Counted from the stretch's first letter, positions 1-9,027 are shown. The stretch: 17,901 nucleotides of DNA from an uncultured Collinsella sp. (GCA_902475475.1 CABRZY010000013.1:1-17901), one strand, 5' to 3'. A program made the numbers and translations. Notes: generated by a model from the sequence alone, not told the origin.

Positions 1-974
1 ACGAGCTCGGGGTTGGACTCCGCCGAAGCCGACGAGTCCGACAGCTCCTTCCTGTTCCTGAACCCCAACGTGGTCATTGTGACCAACGTCGAGGCCGACC
101 ACCTCGATCACTACTCGGGTATCGAGGAGATCGAGGCAACTTTCGCCAAATTCATGAGCCTGGTGGGCGAGGACGGCACCGTCATCGTCTGCGGTGAGGA
201 CCCGCATCTGGTCGAGCTCGCCAAGTCGACCGGTTGCTCTTGATCTCCACGGCCGGTCGACGCGTGCTTTCCTACGGCTTTGCCGAGAGCAACGACATCG
301 TCTGCATGCACCCGGATGTCAAGGGCATCCAGAGTGACTTTATCGTTCGCTTTGAGGACGGCACTGAGCATGCCGTGGAGATCAAGAGCAATCCCGGTCG
401 CCACAACATGCTCAACGCCACGGCGGTGCTCACCGTCGCCCATGTCCTGGGCCTTGACATCGACGCCGCCGCCAAGGCGCTCTCGAGCTTTGAGGGCGTC
501 CGCCGTCGCTTTACCCACGTGGGCGATATCGATGGCATTACCGTGGTCGATGATTACGGCCATCACCCCACCGAGATCAAGGCGACGCTTGCTGCCGCTT
601 CGTCGCTGGGCTACAAGCATGTCGACGTCGTGTTCCAGCCGCACCGTTATTCGCGTCTGCAGGCCCTGTGCGACGACTTTGCCGATGCATTTGCCAATGC
701 CGATAAACTGCTGCTGATTGATGTGTTCTCGGCTGGCGAGATGCCCATTCCGGGTGTTACCTCTAAGATGCTCGCCGATACCGTGCGCGCCAAGCATCCT
801 GGCAAGGAGGTCGTGTACTGCTCCAGTCGTCTTGAGCTCAATCAGGAGCTCGAGCAGATGGTGGGCGAGGGCGACCTGCTGCTCACCATGGGTGCCGGTA
901 AACTTGAGATCGGAAACGTTACGACCGTCGGTCCCGAGTTCATTGAGTATCTGACTGCCAAGAAAGACGCTTAA
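1..974 (+). pseudogene. murC: UDP-N-acetylmuramate--L-alanine ligase MurC, 5'-partial and frameshifted
   Basis: MurC joins L-alanine to UDP-MurNAc using ATP in the cytoplasm, the first amino acid step of peptidoglycan precursor synthesis. The reading frame is open from base 1, so the N-terminal part lies outside the window. Family motifs are clear: EADESD, then TNVEADHLDHY in the first frame (to the stop at 241-243), and PGRHN, VDDYGHHPTE and QPHRYSR in the second frame (to the stop at 972-974). The two frames are separated by an extra segment at about 235-257. Removing those 23 bases leaves 951 bases (317 codons) in one frame and gives STGRRVLSYGF, which fits the family alignment as I know it. 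Near the C-terminus, five extra residues (KLEIG, 900-914) sit where relatives go straight from GAG to D/N. As written, the gene could not make a full MurC. A sequence artefact is possible because murC is normally essential. Five bases separate its stop from murB. Confidence 0.9.
234..391. repeat. 20-bp perfect inverted repeat inside murC (arms 234-253 and 372-391)
   Basis: The left arm, TTGCTCTTGATCTCCACGGC, is the exact reverse complement of the right arm. The right arm encodes AVEIKSN just before PGRHN and fits the MurC family, so it is the likely original. The left arm lies exactly in the segment that breaks the frame. The extra segment is flanked by a duplicated CGGT (231-234 and 254-257), as if 19 copied bases plus a 4-bp overlap had been added. 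Confidence 0.9.
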
Positions 975-1231
975 GTCTAATGGGTCTGTTTAACGCCGTC
1001 ATGGCGCTCTCGGGCATGATCGACACGGATGTGATCGAGGACGAGCGCCTTGCGCGTCATACGAGCTATCGTATCGGCGGCAAGGCCGACCTCTTTGTGA
1101 CGTGCCATAGCTATCATGCCCTCCGCCGCGCCGTGGCGGTGCTCGATCGTGAGCAGGTGCCGTGGGTCATCATAGGCAAGGGCTCCAATCTGCTGGTTGC
1201 CGATGGCGGTTATCGCGAAACTTGAGATCGG
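900..1231. repeat. 14-bp exact direct repeat in murC and murB (900-913 and 1218-1231)
   Basis: AAACTTGAGATCGG occurs near the 3' end of murC and again at the point where murB changes frame. The match stops on both sides (T versus G before it, A versus C after it). In murC it encodes most of KLEIG, placed between GAG and NVTTVGPE, where relatives have no such residues. In murB it lies between GGYR and AVISLG. Both copies therefore look like additions to their host gene. Confidence 0.85.
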
Positions 1232-1902
1232 CCGTCATTTCGCTCGGACGTGAGTTTCAGCGCACGGTTGTTGCCGATGACGGTTGTACGCTGACGGTCG
1301 GTGCGGGCGTGATGTTTGCGCGCCTGGTCAACGATGCCCTGTCGCGTAGCCTCTCGGGCCTTGAGTTTGCCGTTGGCATCCCTGGTTCGGTTGGCGGTGC
1401 GATATCTATGAATGCCGGCACACGGACCGAGTGGATTGGCTCGCTGGTTGAGGATGTCGTAACGTTTGACCCGGCATCCGGTATCAAGCATTATGCGGGG
1501 TCCGAGATCACTTGGGGCTACCGAGAATGTAGCCTTCCCCGCAATGAGATCATCCTCGAGTGCGTGCTTAAGCTTAAACCGGCGCCCAAGGCCGACATTC
1601 GCGAGCGCATGGAACGGTACCTGACGAGGCGCAAGCGTACGCAGCCCATGGGTCGCGCATCCTGCGGGTCGGTCTTTCGTAACCCGCCCGATGCGAGTGT
1701 GGGCAAGCTTATCGAGGATTGTGGATTAAAGGGTTTTTCGATTGGCGGCGCAGAAGTTTCGCCCGTTCACGCTAATTTTATCGTTAATAACGGAACCGCC
1801 TCGGCCGATGACGTTGCCGCGGTTATCAGACATGTGCACGGAAAGGTGAGGGAGGCGTATGGCATCGAGCTCAGACCGGAAGTTAAATTCCTCGGCTTCT
1901 AG
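980..1902 (+). pseudogene. murB: UDP-N-acetylenolpyruvoylglucosamine reductase MurB, frameshifted
   Basis: MurB is the FAD- and NADPH-dependent cytoplasmic enzyme that reduces UDP-GlcNAc-enolpyruvate to UDP-MurNAc, one step before MurC. The N-terminal frame (980-1225) contains HTSYRIGGKADLF and IGKGSNLLVADGGYR, typical of the FAD-binding domain. The second frame holds VGIPGSVGGAISMNAG, WGYREC, GSVFRNP with the likely proton-donating Ser, and the C-terminal HANFIVN region. The frame changes between 1217 and 1231. Removing 11 or 14 bases restores one frame of 303 or 302 residues and joins GGYR to AVISLGREF, as in the family. The start at 980 follows the murC stop by five bases and has no clear Shine-Dalgarno, so coupling to murC is likely. 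ftsQ begins inside its last 44 bases. Confidence 0.9.
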
Positions 1903-3115
1903 AGCATCGAAACCCACCTTCCGCCGCGCCGGAGGGCGTTCCGGCGCGCCTGCCAAACCTCAACGCAATACCGTCGCGCGCTCTAAGTCTGTCGGGCATG
2001 CTCGACAGACCAGTCGTCCGGTCGTCGGCTCGCAGCTCGGTAATCGTCCGGCCGCAAAAAAGTCCTTGCGTCCCTCGGTGACGTCAAAGCCTGTTATGGG
2101 CGCCAAGCCTGCCCGTCCCATGGCAACTCCTAAGCCCTTGACGGGAACTAATGCGGCTCGTCCGGGTCGCACGCTGGGCGCATCGAAACCGCGCTCGCTG
2201 ACATCGGTGCCGGCTACCGCCAAGAAGCCTTCGAGTAAAAAAGGTGTCAACCCGTTGTCTTCACTTGGGGCGATGGCAAATAGAACATCAGACGCCGCTT
2301 CTGTCGTTGCAGGCAAAGGCAAAATCGTGGGCGGCGTTCTGGCCGCCTTGGCCGTGCTCGTCGTCGTTGCCATCGTGGTGATTAACTCTGGATTGTTTAC
2401 CGCCACTGATATTCAGATTCAAGGCAGCGAGCATGTGACGAAGCACGATGCTATCCAGCTGATCGATTTGCCCGAGGGAACGTCGCTTTTTAATGTCGAT
2501 CCCGACCAGATTACCGAGGACCTCAAGCAGAACCCGTGGGTCTCGGGCGTGGATGTCCAGCGTCAGTTCCCACATACGCTCATCATTACGCCGATGGAGC
2601 GCAAGGTCATCGCAATTGCCTATATCAGCTCCGATGACCTTGCCTGGGCCATCGGGGATGATGACACCTGGATCGCCCCGCTGTCGACGTCGGTCGAAGT
2701 GGACGATCAGGGCAACGTCATCACGACGGGGCAGGGCTCAAATACCCTGACCGGCATTGATGCCGCACTGGCGCTCGCTAAGCACTATGGCGCGGTGTTG
2801 TTGACTGATGTCTCGGCGGATGTCGCTCCGGTTTCCGGCCAGGCGGTGAGCTCCAAGGCCGTTAAGGCCGGCCTAGATTATGTGCGTGGTTTTTCGAGCG
2901 AGTTCTTGGGACAAGTCAAGGATATTTCCACGCCTTCGGTCGAAGCCATCTCGGCAAACCTCAATAACGGCATTGAGGTGTCGCTGGGCGATTCGAACGA
3001 TATCGTCAAGAAGGAGCGCGTAGTCACCAAGCTGCTTTCGCAGGTAGAGGGCGTAACGTATATCAATGTGCGCTCTCCGGGTAACTATACATTTAGGAAC
3101 GCTCCGACCTCGTAG
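1859..3115 (+). CDS. ftsQ: Cell division protein FtsQ/DivIB
   Basis: FtsQ is a single-pass membrane protein of the divisome that bridges early and late division proteins. This one has 418 residues, long for the family. A basic, Pro/Ala/Lys-rich cytoplasmic tail covers about residues 1-155. One hydrophobic segment follows at about 157-181 (GGVLAALAVLVVVAIVV). Next comes a POTRA domain (about 184-255: TDIQIQGSEHVTKHDAI, then NPWVSGVDVQRQFPHTL), and then the FtsQ beta domain. The ATG at 1859 is preceded by GAGGGAGGCGT and overlaps the end of murB by 44 bases, so the pair is probably translated together. The tail has several repeats of the K-P-x-x-G/A type and is likely disordered. The assignment rests on POTRA-like sequence, topology and position before ftsZ. 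Confidence 0.88.
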   Translation: MASSSDRKLNSSASRASKPTFRRAGGRSGAPAKPQRNTVARSKSVGHARQTSRPVVGSQLGNRPAAKKSLRPSVTSKPVMGAKPARPMATPKPLTGTNAARPGRTLGASKPRSLTSVPATAKKPSSKKGVNPLSSLGAMANRTSDAASVVAGKGKIVGGVLAALAVLVVVAIVVINSGLFTATDIQIQGSEHVTKHDAIQLIDLPEGTSLFNVDPDQITEDLKQNPWVSGVDVQRQFPHTLIITPMERKVIAIAYISSDDLAWAIGDDDTWIAPLSTSVEVDDQGNVITTGQGSNTLTGIDAALALAKHYGAVLLTDVSADVAPVSGQAVSSKAVKAGLDYVRGFSSEFLGQVKDISTPSVEAISANLNNGIEVSLGDSNDIVKKERVVTKLLSQVEGVTYINVRSPGNYTFRNAPTS

Positions 3116-3314
3116 CGCTGGTTGATGCTTTGTTGAGGGGCCATACCACGCCGTTTATCTGGTTTGTTTGGTTTTCACGGTCAATTATTTGACTGATACG
3201 TTCATAATGTGCAAACATAATACGGTTTACCTTTGCATTTACTTTCAACCTGAAGGTTAATGTGCGCAGGGGTCGACCCATGCTATGGCTATAACCTTTG
3301 TTCGGAGGACCGAC
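3116..3314 (+). promoter_or_regulatory. ftsQ-ftsZ intergenic region with likely ftsZ promoter and leader
   Basis: These 199 bases are more AT-rich than their surroundings, as expected for a promoter region. TTGACT lies at 3189-3194 and CATAAT at 3203-3208 and 3216-3221, but no pair has ideal 16-18 bp spacing. A small palindrome, AACCTGAAGGTT, lies at 3247-3258. GGAGG at 3304-3308 is six bases before the ATG at 3315 and fixes the ftsZ start. The exact promoter is not resolved. Confidence 0.4.
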
Positions 3315-4469
3315 ATGCACGAGACAGAGATCAACAACTACCTTGCCGTCATTAAGGTGGTCGGCGTCGGCGGCGGCGGTACCAACGCGGTCAATCGAAT
3401 GATCGAAGAGGGCATCCGCGGCGTCGAGTTTGTTGCCATCAACACCGATGCTCAGGCACTCGCGATCTCTGATGCCGATATCAAGGTGCACATCGGCACC
3501 GACCTTACCCGCGGCCTGGGCGCCGGCGCCAACCCCGAGGTTGGCCGCAAGGCTGCCGATGAGTCCCGCGACGACATTGCCGAGGCGCTCGCTGGCGCCG
3601 ACATGGTGTTCATCACCTGCGGCGAGGGCGGTGGCACCGGTACCGGCGCTGCTCCCATCGTTGCCGATATCGCGATGAACGAGGTCGGTGCGCTGACCGT
3701 CGCCGTCGTGACCAAGCCCTTCACCTTCGAGGGCCGCAAGCGCAAGAAGAGCGCCGAGGAGGGCATTAAGACCCTCTCCGATTGCGTCGACACCATGATC
3801 GTCATCCCTAACGATAAGCTGCTCGACATCGCCGAGAAGAAGACCACCATGCTCGAGGCCTTCGCGATTGCCGATGGCGTCCTTTCCCAGGGCACCCAGG
3901 GCATCACCGACCTCATCACCGTCCCCGGTATCATCAACCTGGACTTCGCCGATGTTAAGACCATCATGAAGCAGGCCGGTACCGCCATGATGGGTATCGG
4001 TACCTCTTCTGGGGACACCCGTGCCGTCGACGCTGCCCAGCAGGCCATCTCCAGCCCGCTGCTCGAGAGCTCCATCGATGGTGCCACGCGCGTGCTGCTC
4101 TCCATCGCCGGTTCCAAGGACCTGGGCATCCAGGAGATCAGCGACGCCGCCGACGTTGTCGCCAACGCCGTCGACCCCGAGGCCAACATCATCTTCGGTA
4201 CCGTTGTCGACGAGTCCCTGGGCGATCAGGTGCGTATCACCGTCATCGCTACGGGCTTCTCCGACTCCAACGTCAACCGTCAGGACGAGCTCTTTGCTGC
4301 TCAGCAGTCTCAGAGCAAGGCCGCTGCCTCCGCTGAGCCGCAGCGCACCGCTCCTGCCACGAGCCCGGCTCAGGCCGCTCCGACCCGCAACGTCGGTGGC
4401 ACCGAGCTTCCTAACTTCGGCAACGATCAGTTCGAGCTTCCCGACTTCCTGAAGCGCGGTAGCTTCTAA
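3315..4469 (+). CDS. ftsZ: Cell division protein FtsZ
   Basis: FtsZ is the tubulin-like GTPase that assembles the cytokinetic ring on the inner face of the membrane. The start at 3315 is chosen over an in-frame ATG at 3285 because a good GGAGG precedes it and the protein then begins MHETEINNYLAVIKVVGVGGGG. It has 384 residues. Visible motifs are GVGGGGTNAV (17-26), the tubulin signature GGGTGTG (105-111), and the synergy T7 loop NLDFADV (208-214), which supplies catalytic Asp. A variable linker of about 60 residues rich in Ala, Gln and Pro follows. The end is ELPDFLKRGSF, the C-terminal peptide that binds partners. There is no ftsA next to it; in Actinobacteria SepF (gene at 10847) usually tethers FtsZ. 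A terminator follows at 4496. Confidence 0.98.
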   Translation: MHETEINNYLAVIKVVGVGGGGTNAVNRMIEEGIRGVEFVAINTDAQALAISDADIKVHIGTDLTRGLGAGANPEVGRKAADESRDDIAEALAGADMVFITCGEGGGTGTGAAPIVADIAMNEVGALTVAVVTKPFTFEGRKRKKSAEEGIKTLSDCVDTMIVIPNDKLLDIAEKKTTMLEAFAIADGVLSQGTQGITDLITVPGIINLDFADVKTIMKQAGTAMMGIGTSSGDTRAVDAAQQAISSPLLESSIDGATRVLLSIAGSKDLGIQEISDAADVVANAVDPEANIIFGTVVDESLGDQVRITVIATGFSDSNVNRQDELFAAQQSQSKAAASAEPQRTAPATSPAQAAPTRNVGGTELPNFGNDQFELPDFLKRGSF

Positions 4470-4495
4470 GTCGTTCTTTGCATTGTTGTGCACAG

Positions 4496-4524
4496 GGGCG
4501 TGTCCGTATGGACGCGCCCTTTTT
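4496..4524 (+). terminator. Rho-independent terminator after ftsZ
   Basis: A 10-bp stem (4496-4505 with 4510-4519, one G-U pair) with a GTAT loop is followed by five T residues. It lies 27 bases after the ftsZ stop and separates the division genes from pgeF. Confidence 0.85.
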
Positions 4525-4614
4525 ATTTCGACTTTGTAAACTAGAACCTCCAATCTCTTTACGTTCCCTTTACGATTGCCTCCAGCGCAGCAGGTATCCT
4601 TTTAGAGAAGTATG

Positions 4615-4650
4615 ACAGCCGTATAAACGCGGGCTGTAGCGGCGATGCCG
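4615..4650 (+). promoter_or_regulatory. Possible pgeF-pst promoter with overlapping inverted repeat
   Basis: TATAAA at 4622-4627 is a good -10 candidate, about 52 bases before the pgeF ATG, though no matching -35 is seen. A 6-bp inverted repeat (ACAGCC 4615-4620, GGCTGT 4632-4637) brackets it, which is how an operator for a repressor could sit. A second small hairpin, CGGC-GAT-GCCG, lies at 4640-4650. No clear Pho box is recognised. Confidence 0.35.
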
Positions 4651-4679
4651 CGGTACTTGTGTTATTAGGAGGCTTTAGT

Positions 4680-5480
4680 ATGGCAGCACGTGCGGACAAA
4701 GTTTCGCGTGTCGACCATGATGGAGTTACGTTGGTGGAGGGCGCGACATCCGATGTTCGCTTTGCCTTCACCGAGCGCGCCGGTGGCGTTTCCGAAGATG
4801 CGTACTCCTCACTCAACTTGGGCTCGCATGTTGGCGATGACCCCTTTGCTGTTCAAGAAAATCGTCGTCGTGCGCTCGAGGCTATGGGTGCCGCCGAGTG
4901 CGAGCACAACCTGCTCGTTCCCAATCAGGTCCATGGTGATCATATCGTTGCGGTGACCTCGAACGGTGCCGATGACCTTGAGGACGTCCGCGAGCAGATT
5001 GCCGAGGGCTGCGATGCCATCGTCTGTACGGCGCATAACGTACCCGTGCTGCTCTGCTTTGCCGACTGCGTTCCCGTGGTGCTGGTGGCCCCTGGCGGAT
5101 TTGCCGTGGTGCACTCCGGTTGGAAGGGCACGATTGCACGTATTTCTGCCAAGGCGTGCCAGGCGCTTTGCGATGCTGCCGGCTGCGATGCGAGCGACGT
5201 TTCCGCCTATATTGGCCCCCATATCTTGGGTGACGAATATGAGGTATCCCAGGAACTCATGGATCGCTTTGCTGCCGAGTTCTCGTGCATCGATGCGAGC
5301 ACCTCTCGCATGCTCAATCTTTCCGCTGCCATTTGCGAGGCGCTGGTAGATGTCGGTGTCGACGCGGATAATATCGTGGATACCCAGCTTTCGACCGTGC
5401 GTCAGAACGACCGCTTTTATTCCTACCGTAACGAGAACGGCACCTGTGGGCGCCATGCTGCGATCGGCGTGATGCTATGA
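4680..5480 (+). CDS. pgeF: Peptidoglycan editing factor / polyphenol oxidase family protein (laccase domain, DUF152)
   Basis: The YfiH/YlmD family includes purine nucleoside-processing enzymes with a laccase-like fold. E. coli YfiH (PgeF) also keeps L-Ser out of peptidoglycan precursors, removing UDP-MurNAc-L-Ser. The protein has 266 residues, a normal length. The expected metal site is present: H85 in NQVHGDH, C130 in FADCVPV and H145 in HSGWKGT, followed by YIGPHI. The start at 4680 is set by AGGAGG about seven bases upstream. It follows ftsZ, as in many Gram-positive genomes. Its stop overlaps the pstS start (ATGA at 5477-5480), so it appears to be the first gene of the phosphate transport operon here. 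Confidence 0.93.
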   Translation: MAARADKVSRVDHDGVTLVEGATSDVRFAFTERAGGVSEDAYSSLNLGSHVGDDPFAVQENRRRALEAMGAAECEHNLLVPNQVHGDHIVAVTSNGADDLEDVREQIAEGCDAIVCTAHNVPVLLCFADCVPVVLVAPGGFAVVHSGWKGTIARISAKACQALCDAAGCDASDVSAYIGPHILGDEYEVSQELMDRFAAEFSCIDASTSRMLNLSAAICEALVDVGVDADNIVDTQLSTVRQNDRFYSYRNENGTCGRHAAIGVML

Positions 5481-6313
5481 GAAAGATCGTATCGATCCTG
5501 AGCGCCGCTGTGCTTACGCTTACGCTGTGCGCCTGTTCTTCGGGATCTTCTACCTCTTCCATTACCGTCGCCGGCTCCACGACCTGCCTTCCTATCGCCG
5601 AGATTGCGGCCGAGGGTTTTAAGGAGGAGACCGGCATCGACGTGCTCGTTTCCGGTTTGGGTTCTTCCGCTGGCATCGAGGCCGTCAGCGCCGGCACGGC
5701 CGATATCGCCAGCTCCTCCCGTGGACTCAATGCCGACGAACAGGATCTGGGCCTGACTCCCATCGTCATTGCCCACGACGGTATCGCGGTCATCGTGAAC
5801 GACGATAACCCGGTCGATAACCTCTCGACCGAGCAGCTCCGCGATATTTACGCCGGCAAGATCACCAACTGGAAAGAAGTCGGTGGCGAGGACCTGAGGA
5901 TTCAGGTCATCAACCGAGATGAGGCGTCCGGCACGCGTGAGGCCTTTCGCACCATCGTGATGGACGGCACCCCGTTCGATCGCCGCTCGGCCGTTCTTTC
6001 GGGCACGGGCCAGGTGCGCGACGTGGTATCTCGTTCGCGCGGTGCCATTGGCTACATTTCGCTGGGCTTCGTCGATAGCCTCAACGCCAAGACCTCGGTC
6101 AAGGCCGTCTCGGTCAATCATGTTGAGGCGTCCGAGAAGACGGTCGCGAGCGGCGGCTATCCCATCTCACGCGACCTTTACTTCTTTGTGAAGGGTGCGC
6201 CTTCGCAGCAGGCGCAGGATTACATCGACTACGTGACGTCCGAAAAGATGGACAAGCAGATTCGTGAGGCGGGCTTTATCCCCGTCACCAACGACGAGAA
6301 GGGGAGTGAGTAG
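5477..6313 (+). CDS. pstS: Phosphate ABC transporter, substrate-binding lipoprotein PstS
   Basis: PstS captures inorganic phosphate outside the membrane and delivers it to PstCA. The 278-residue protein starts with a basic n-region and a hydrophobic segment ending in the lipobox LCAC, so Cys20 should be lipidated. The mature part has family phosphate-binding features: VAGSTTCLPIAE, GLGSSAGIEAV, ADIASSSRGL and the EASGTREAF loop, with Ser, Arg, Asp and Thr ligands. The ATG overlaps the pgeF stop by four bases (ATGA) and has no clear Shine-Dalgarno, suggesting translational coupling. pstC follows after a single base. Length and motifs match short PstS proteins of Gram-positive bacteria. Confidence 0.96.
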   Translation: MRKIVSILSAAVLTLTLCACSSGSSTSSITVAGSTTCLPIAEIAAEGFKEETGIDVLVSGLGSSAGIEAVSAGTADIASSSRGLNADEQDLGLTPIVIAHDGIAVIVNDDNPVDNLSTEQLRDIYAGKITNWKEVGGEDLRIQVINRDEASGTREAFRTIVMDGTPFDRRSAVLSGTGQVRDVVSRSRGAIGYISLGFVDSLNAKTSVKAVSVNHVEASEKTVASGGYPISRDLYFFVKGAPSQQAQDYIDYVTSEKMDKQIREAGFIPVTNDEKGSE

Positions 6314-6314
6314 C

Positions 6315-7241
6315 ATGGAAGCACAGGAAAACTCCCAGACTGAGCAGAATGTTCAGACGCCCAAGAAGCGCGAGCTGGCGCTCGTATCGCGCAGTACCTA
6401 TATCAAGGAGAAGGCGCTGCAGTGGATCTTCTTTGCCTGCGCGTTCTTGGCGGTCGTTACCGTCATCCTGATTTTTGTCTTTACCACGTACTCGGCGCTG
6501 CCCGTCTTTACCGACATCGGTCTGGCGGACTTCTTTAGCTTTACGTGGGCGCCCTCTGAGGGCCACTACGGCATCATGTCGCTGCTTGCCGGCTCAGGTC
6601 TGGTGACCGTCGGTGCGCTCGCCATGGGCGTGCCGCTAGGTGTGGGTACGGCCGTATACCTGGTCGAGATCGCCGGCAAGCGCGTGCGCAAGCTCATCAG
6701 CCCTGCCGTCGACCTGCTGGCCGGCATCCCTTCTATCATCTACGGCTTTTTCGGCATGATCATCATCCGCCCGTTTATCGCACAACTGACCGGTGGTCTT
6801 GGTTTTGGTGCGCTGACAGCGTGGTTCGTGCTCGCCATCATGATCGTCCCTACCATCACGACGCTTACCATCGATGCCCTCAATTCCATTCCCATGGGCA
6901 TTCGCGAGGCATCGTATGCCATGGGTGCTACTAAGTGGCAGACCATCTATAAGGTCGTGCTACCTGCCGCCAAACTGGGTATCGTTGATGCCATCGTGCT
7001 GGGTATGGGCCGTGCCATCGGTGAGACCATGGCCGTGCTCATGGTCGTGGGTAACGCTCCGGTTATTCCCGACAGCATTGCGAGCCCCATCTCGACGCTC
7101 ACGAGCCAGATCGCGCTCGACATGAGCTATTCCTCGGGCCTGCACCGCTCGGCTCTGTTCGGCATGGGCGTGGTCCTGTTTATCATCTCCGCCATGCTGG
7201 TGGGCATCGTCCGTCTGATTTCCAAGAAGAAGAGGGGGTAG
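6315..7241 (+). CDS. pstC: Phosphate ABC transporter, permease subunit PstC
   Basis: PstC is one of two membrane subunits of the phosphate importer. The protein has 308 residues. A hydrophilic N-terminal tail of about 35 residues precedes the first membrane helix (LQWIFFACAFLAVVTVILIFVF). About six helices are visible. The cytoplasmic EAA loop that contacts PstB is at IREASYAMGATKWQTIYKVVLPAA, followed by GRAIGETMAVLMV, a strongly conserved PstC segment. The ATG at 6315 follows GGGGAGTGAG, which overlaps the pstS stop. An earlier in-frame start inside pstS is less likely. Three bases separate its stop from pstA. Confidence 0.96.
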   Translation: MEAQENSQTEQNVQTPKKRELALVSRSTYIKEKALQWIFFACAFLAVVTVILIFVFTTYSALPVFTDIGLADFFSFTWAPSEGHYGIMSLLAGSGLVTVGALAMGVPLGVGTAVYLVEIAGKRVRKLISPAVDLLAGIPSIIYGFFGMIIIRPFIAQLTGGLGFGALTAWFVLAIMIVPTITTLTIDALNSIPMGIREASYAMGATKWQTIYKVVLPAAKLGIVDAIVLGMGRAIGETMAVLMVVGNAPVIPDSIASPISTLTSQIALDMSYSSGLHRSALFGMGVVLFIISAMLVGIVRLISKKKRG

Positions 7242-7244
7242 GCT

Positions 7245-8160
7245 ATGTCCGATTCCGTTGACACGACGGTCGATACGACCTCGTCGCGCGAGCGCATCAA
7301 GCGTGCCCTTTCCCACGGTAAGAAGGGCCGTATCAACAAGGACCTGTCAAACAAGATCATGCTCGGCGTGTTCCGCGCCGCGGCCTGCATCACCACGCTT
7401 GTGCTGGTCGCTATCATCGCCTACGTGGTTGTTAATGGCTTACCGCATATTTCGCTCGACTTTATCTTCGGTTGGCCCCAGGGTGTCAACGCCGAGGGCG
7501 GCATTTGGCCTACGATTGTCTCGACCATCTACGTGACGGCGCTCGCCATGCTCATCTGTACGCCGGTCGCCGTGCTAGCGGCCGTCTATCTGGCCGAGTA
7601 CGCCAAACAGGGCAAGGTCGTCGAGCTCATCCGTTATGCTGCCGATGCTTTGGCCTCGGTGCCCTCCATCGTTATGGGTCTCTTTGGCTACGCCTTGTTT
7701 GTCGAGGCCATGGGCCTGGGCCTTTCGATGGTCTCGGCTGCCCTGGCGCTGGCGCTTCTGATGCTGCCTATCGTCATGCGCACCACCGAGGAGGCTATTC
7801 GCGCCGTGCCGCGCTATATCCGTTGGGGCGCATATGGCTTGGGCGCCACTAAGTGGCAGGTCGTTTCTAAGATCGTGCTTCCTTCCGCCTTTTTCCGCCT
7901 TTGGCCGTATTGCCACGGGCATCGTCCTCGCCATCGGCCGTGCCATTGGCGAGACCGCGGTGGTGCTCTACACCATGGGCCAGGCCATCAATCTACCTAT
8001 TTCGCCGCTCGATTCCGGCCGCCCCATGACGGTCCATCTGTACCTGCTTGCCAACGACGGCATCAACATGAACGCAGCCTACGGCACCGCGCTCTTGCTG
8101 ATGGTGATCATTTTGGCCTTCAACCTGTTTGCGCGCTTCCTGTCGCGCAAGCGTCGCTAG
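7245..8160 (+). pseudogene. pstA: Phosphate ABC transporter, permease subunit PstA, frameshifted by 10-bp duplication
   Basis: PstA pairs with PstC to form the phosphate channel. The first frame gives a normal start, membrane helices and the EAA loop up to KWQVVSKIVLPSAF. The correct continuation (RIATGIVLAIGRAIGETAVVLYTMGQAINLPISPLD, through FARFLSRKRR) is in another frame and ends at 8158-8160. The break is a perfect tandem copy of TTCCGCCTTT (7883-7892 and 7893-7902). Removing one copy leaves 906 bases, 301 residues, and joins LPSAF to GRIATGIVLAIGRAIGETA as in the family. As written, translation would run out of frame to 8249 and lose the last helices. The rest of the operon is intact, so a recent mutation or a sequence error is likely. 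The start has AGAGGGGG upstream. Confidence 0.93.
7883..7902 (+). repeat. 10-bp perfect tandem duplication in pstA
   Basis: TTCCGCCTTT is repeated twice with no spacer. One copy fits the PstA reading frame and two copies break it, so the second copy is a derived addition, typical of replication slippage. Confidence 0.95.
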
Positions 8161-8172
8161 TTAAGGAGTCCC

Positions 8173-8976
<804 letters not shown>

Positions 8977-9027
8977 TCGGTGCGACTAGTCCCAAGCCGA
9001 TCGGATCTGGTCCGGTGCGTATTCACT

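Noticed and set aside
230..260. Programmed frameshift in murC
   Set aside because: No slippery heptamer is present, and the break coincides with a 20-base inverted copy of nearby sequence, which a programmed site would not need.
1216..1230. ATCG duplication flanking the murB insert as a target-site duplication
   Set aside because: Removing the 15 bases between the ATCG copies does not restore the MurB frame, so this pairing does not explain the lesion; 11 or 14 bases are required.
3189..3221. TTGACT/CATAAT as a clear ftsZ promoter
   Set aside because: Spacing is 8 or 21 bases, outside the normal 16-18; kept only as a general promoter region.
3285..3314. FtsZ start at ATG 3285
   Set aside because: It adds MAITFVRRTD, lacks a ribosome site, and the GGAGG before 3315 would fall inside the gene.
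3093..4553. 486-codon minus-strand frame across ftsZ
   Set aside because: It is the shadow of a highly biased GC-rich gene; its Gly/Val/Asp-rich product has no domain, and ftsZ is certain.
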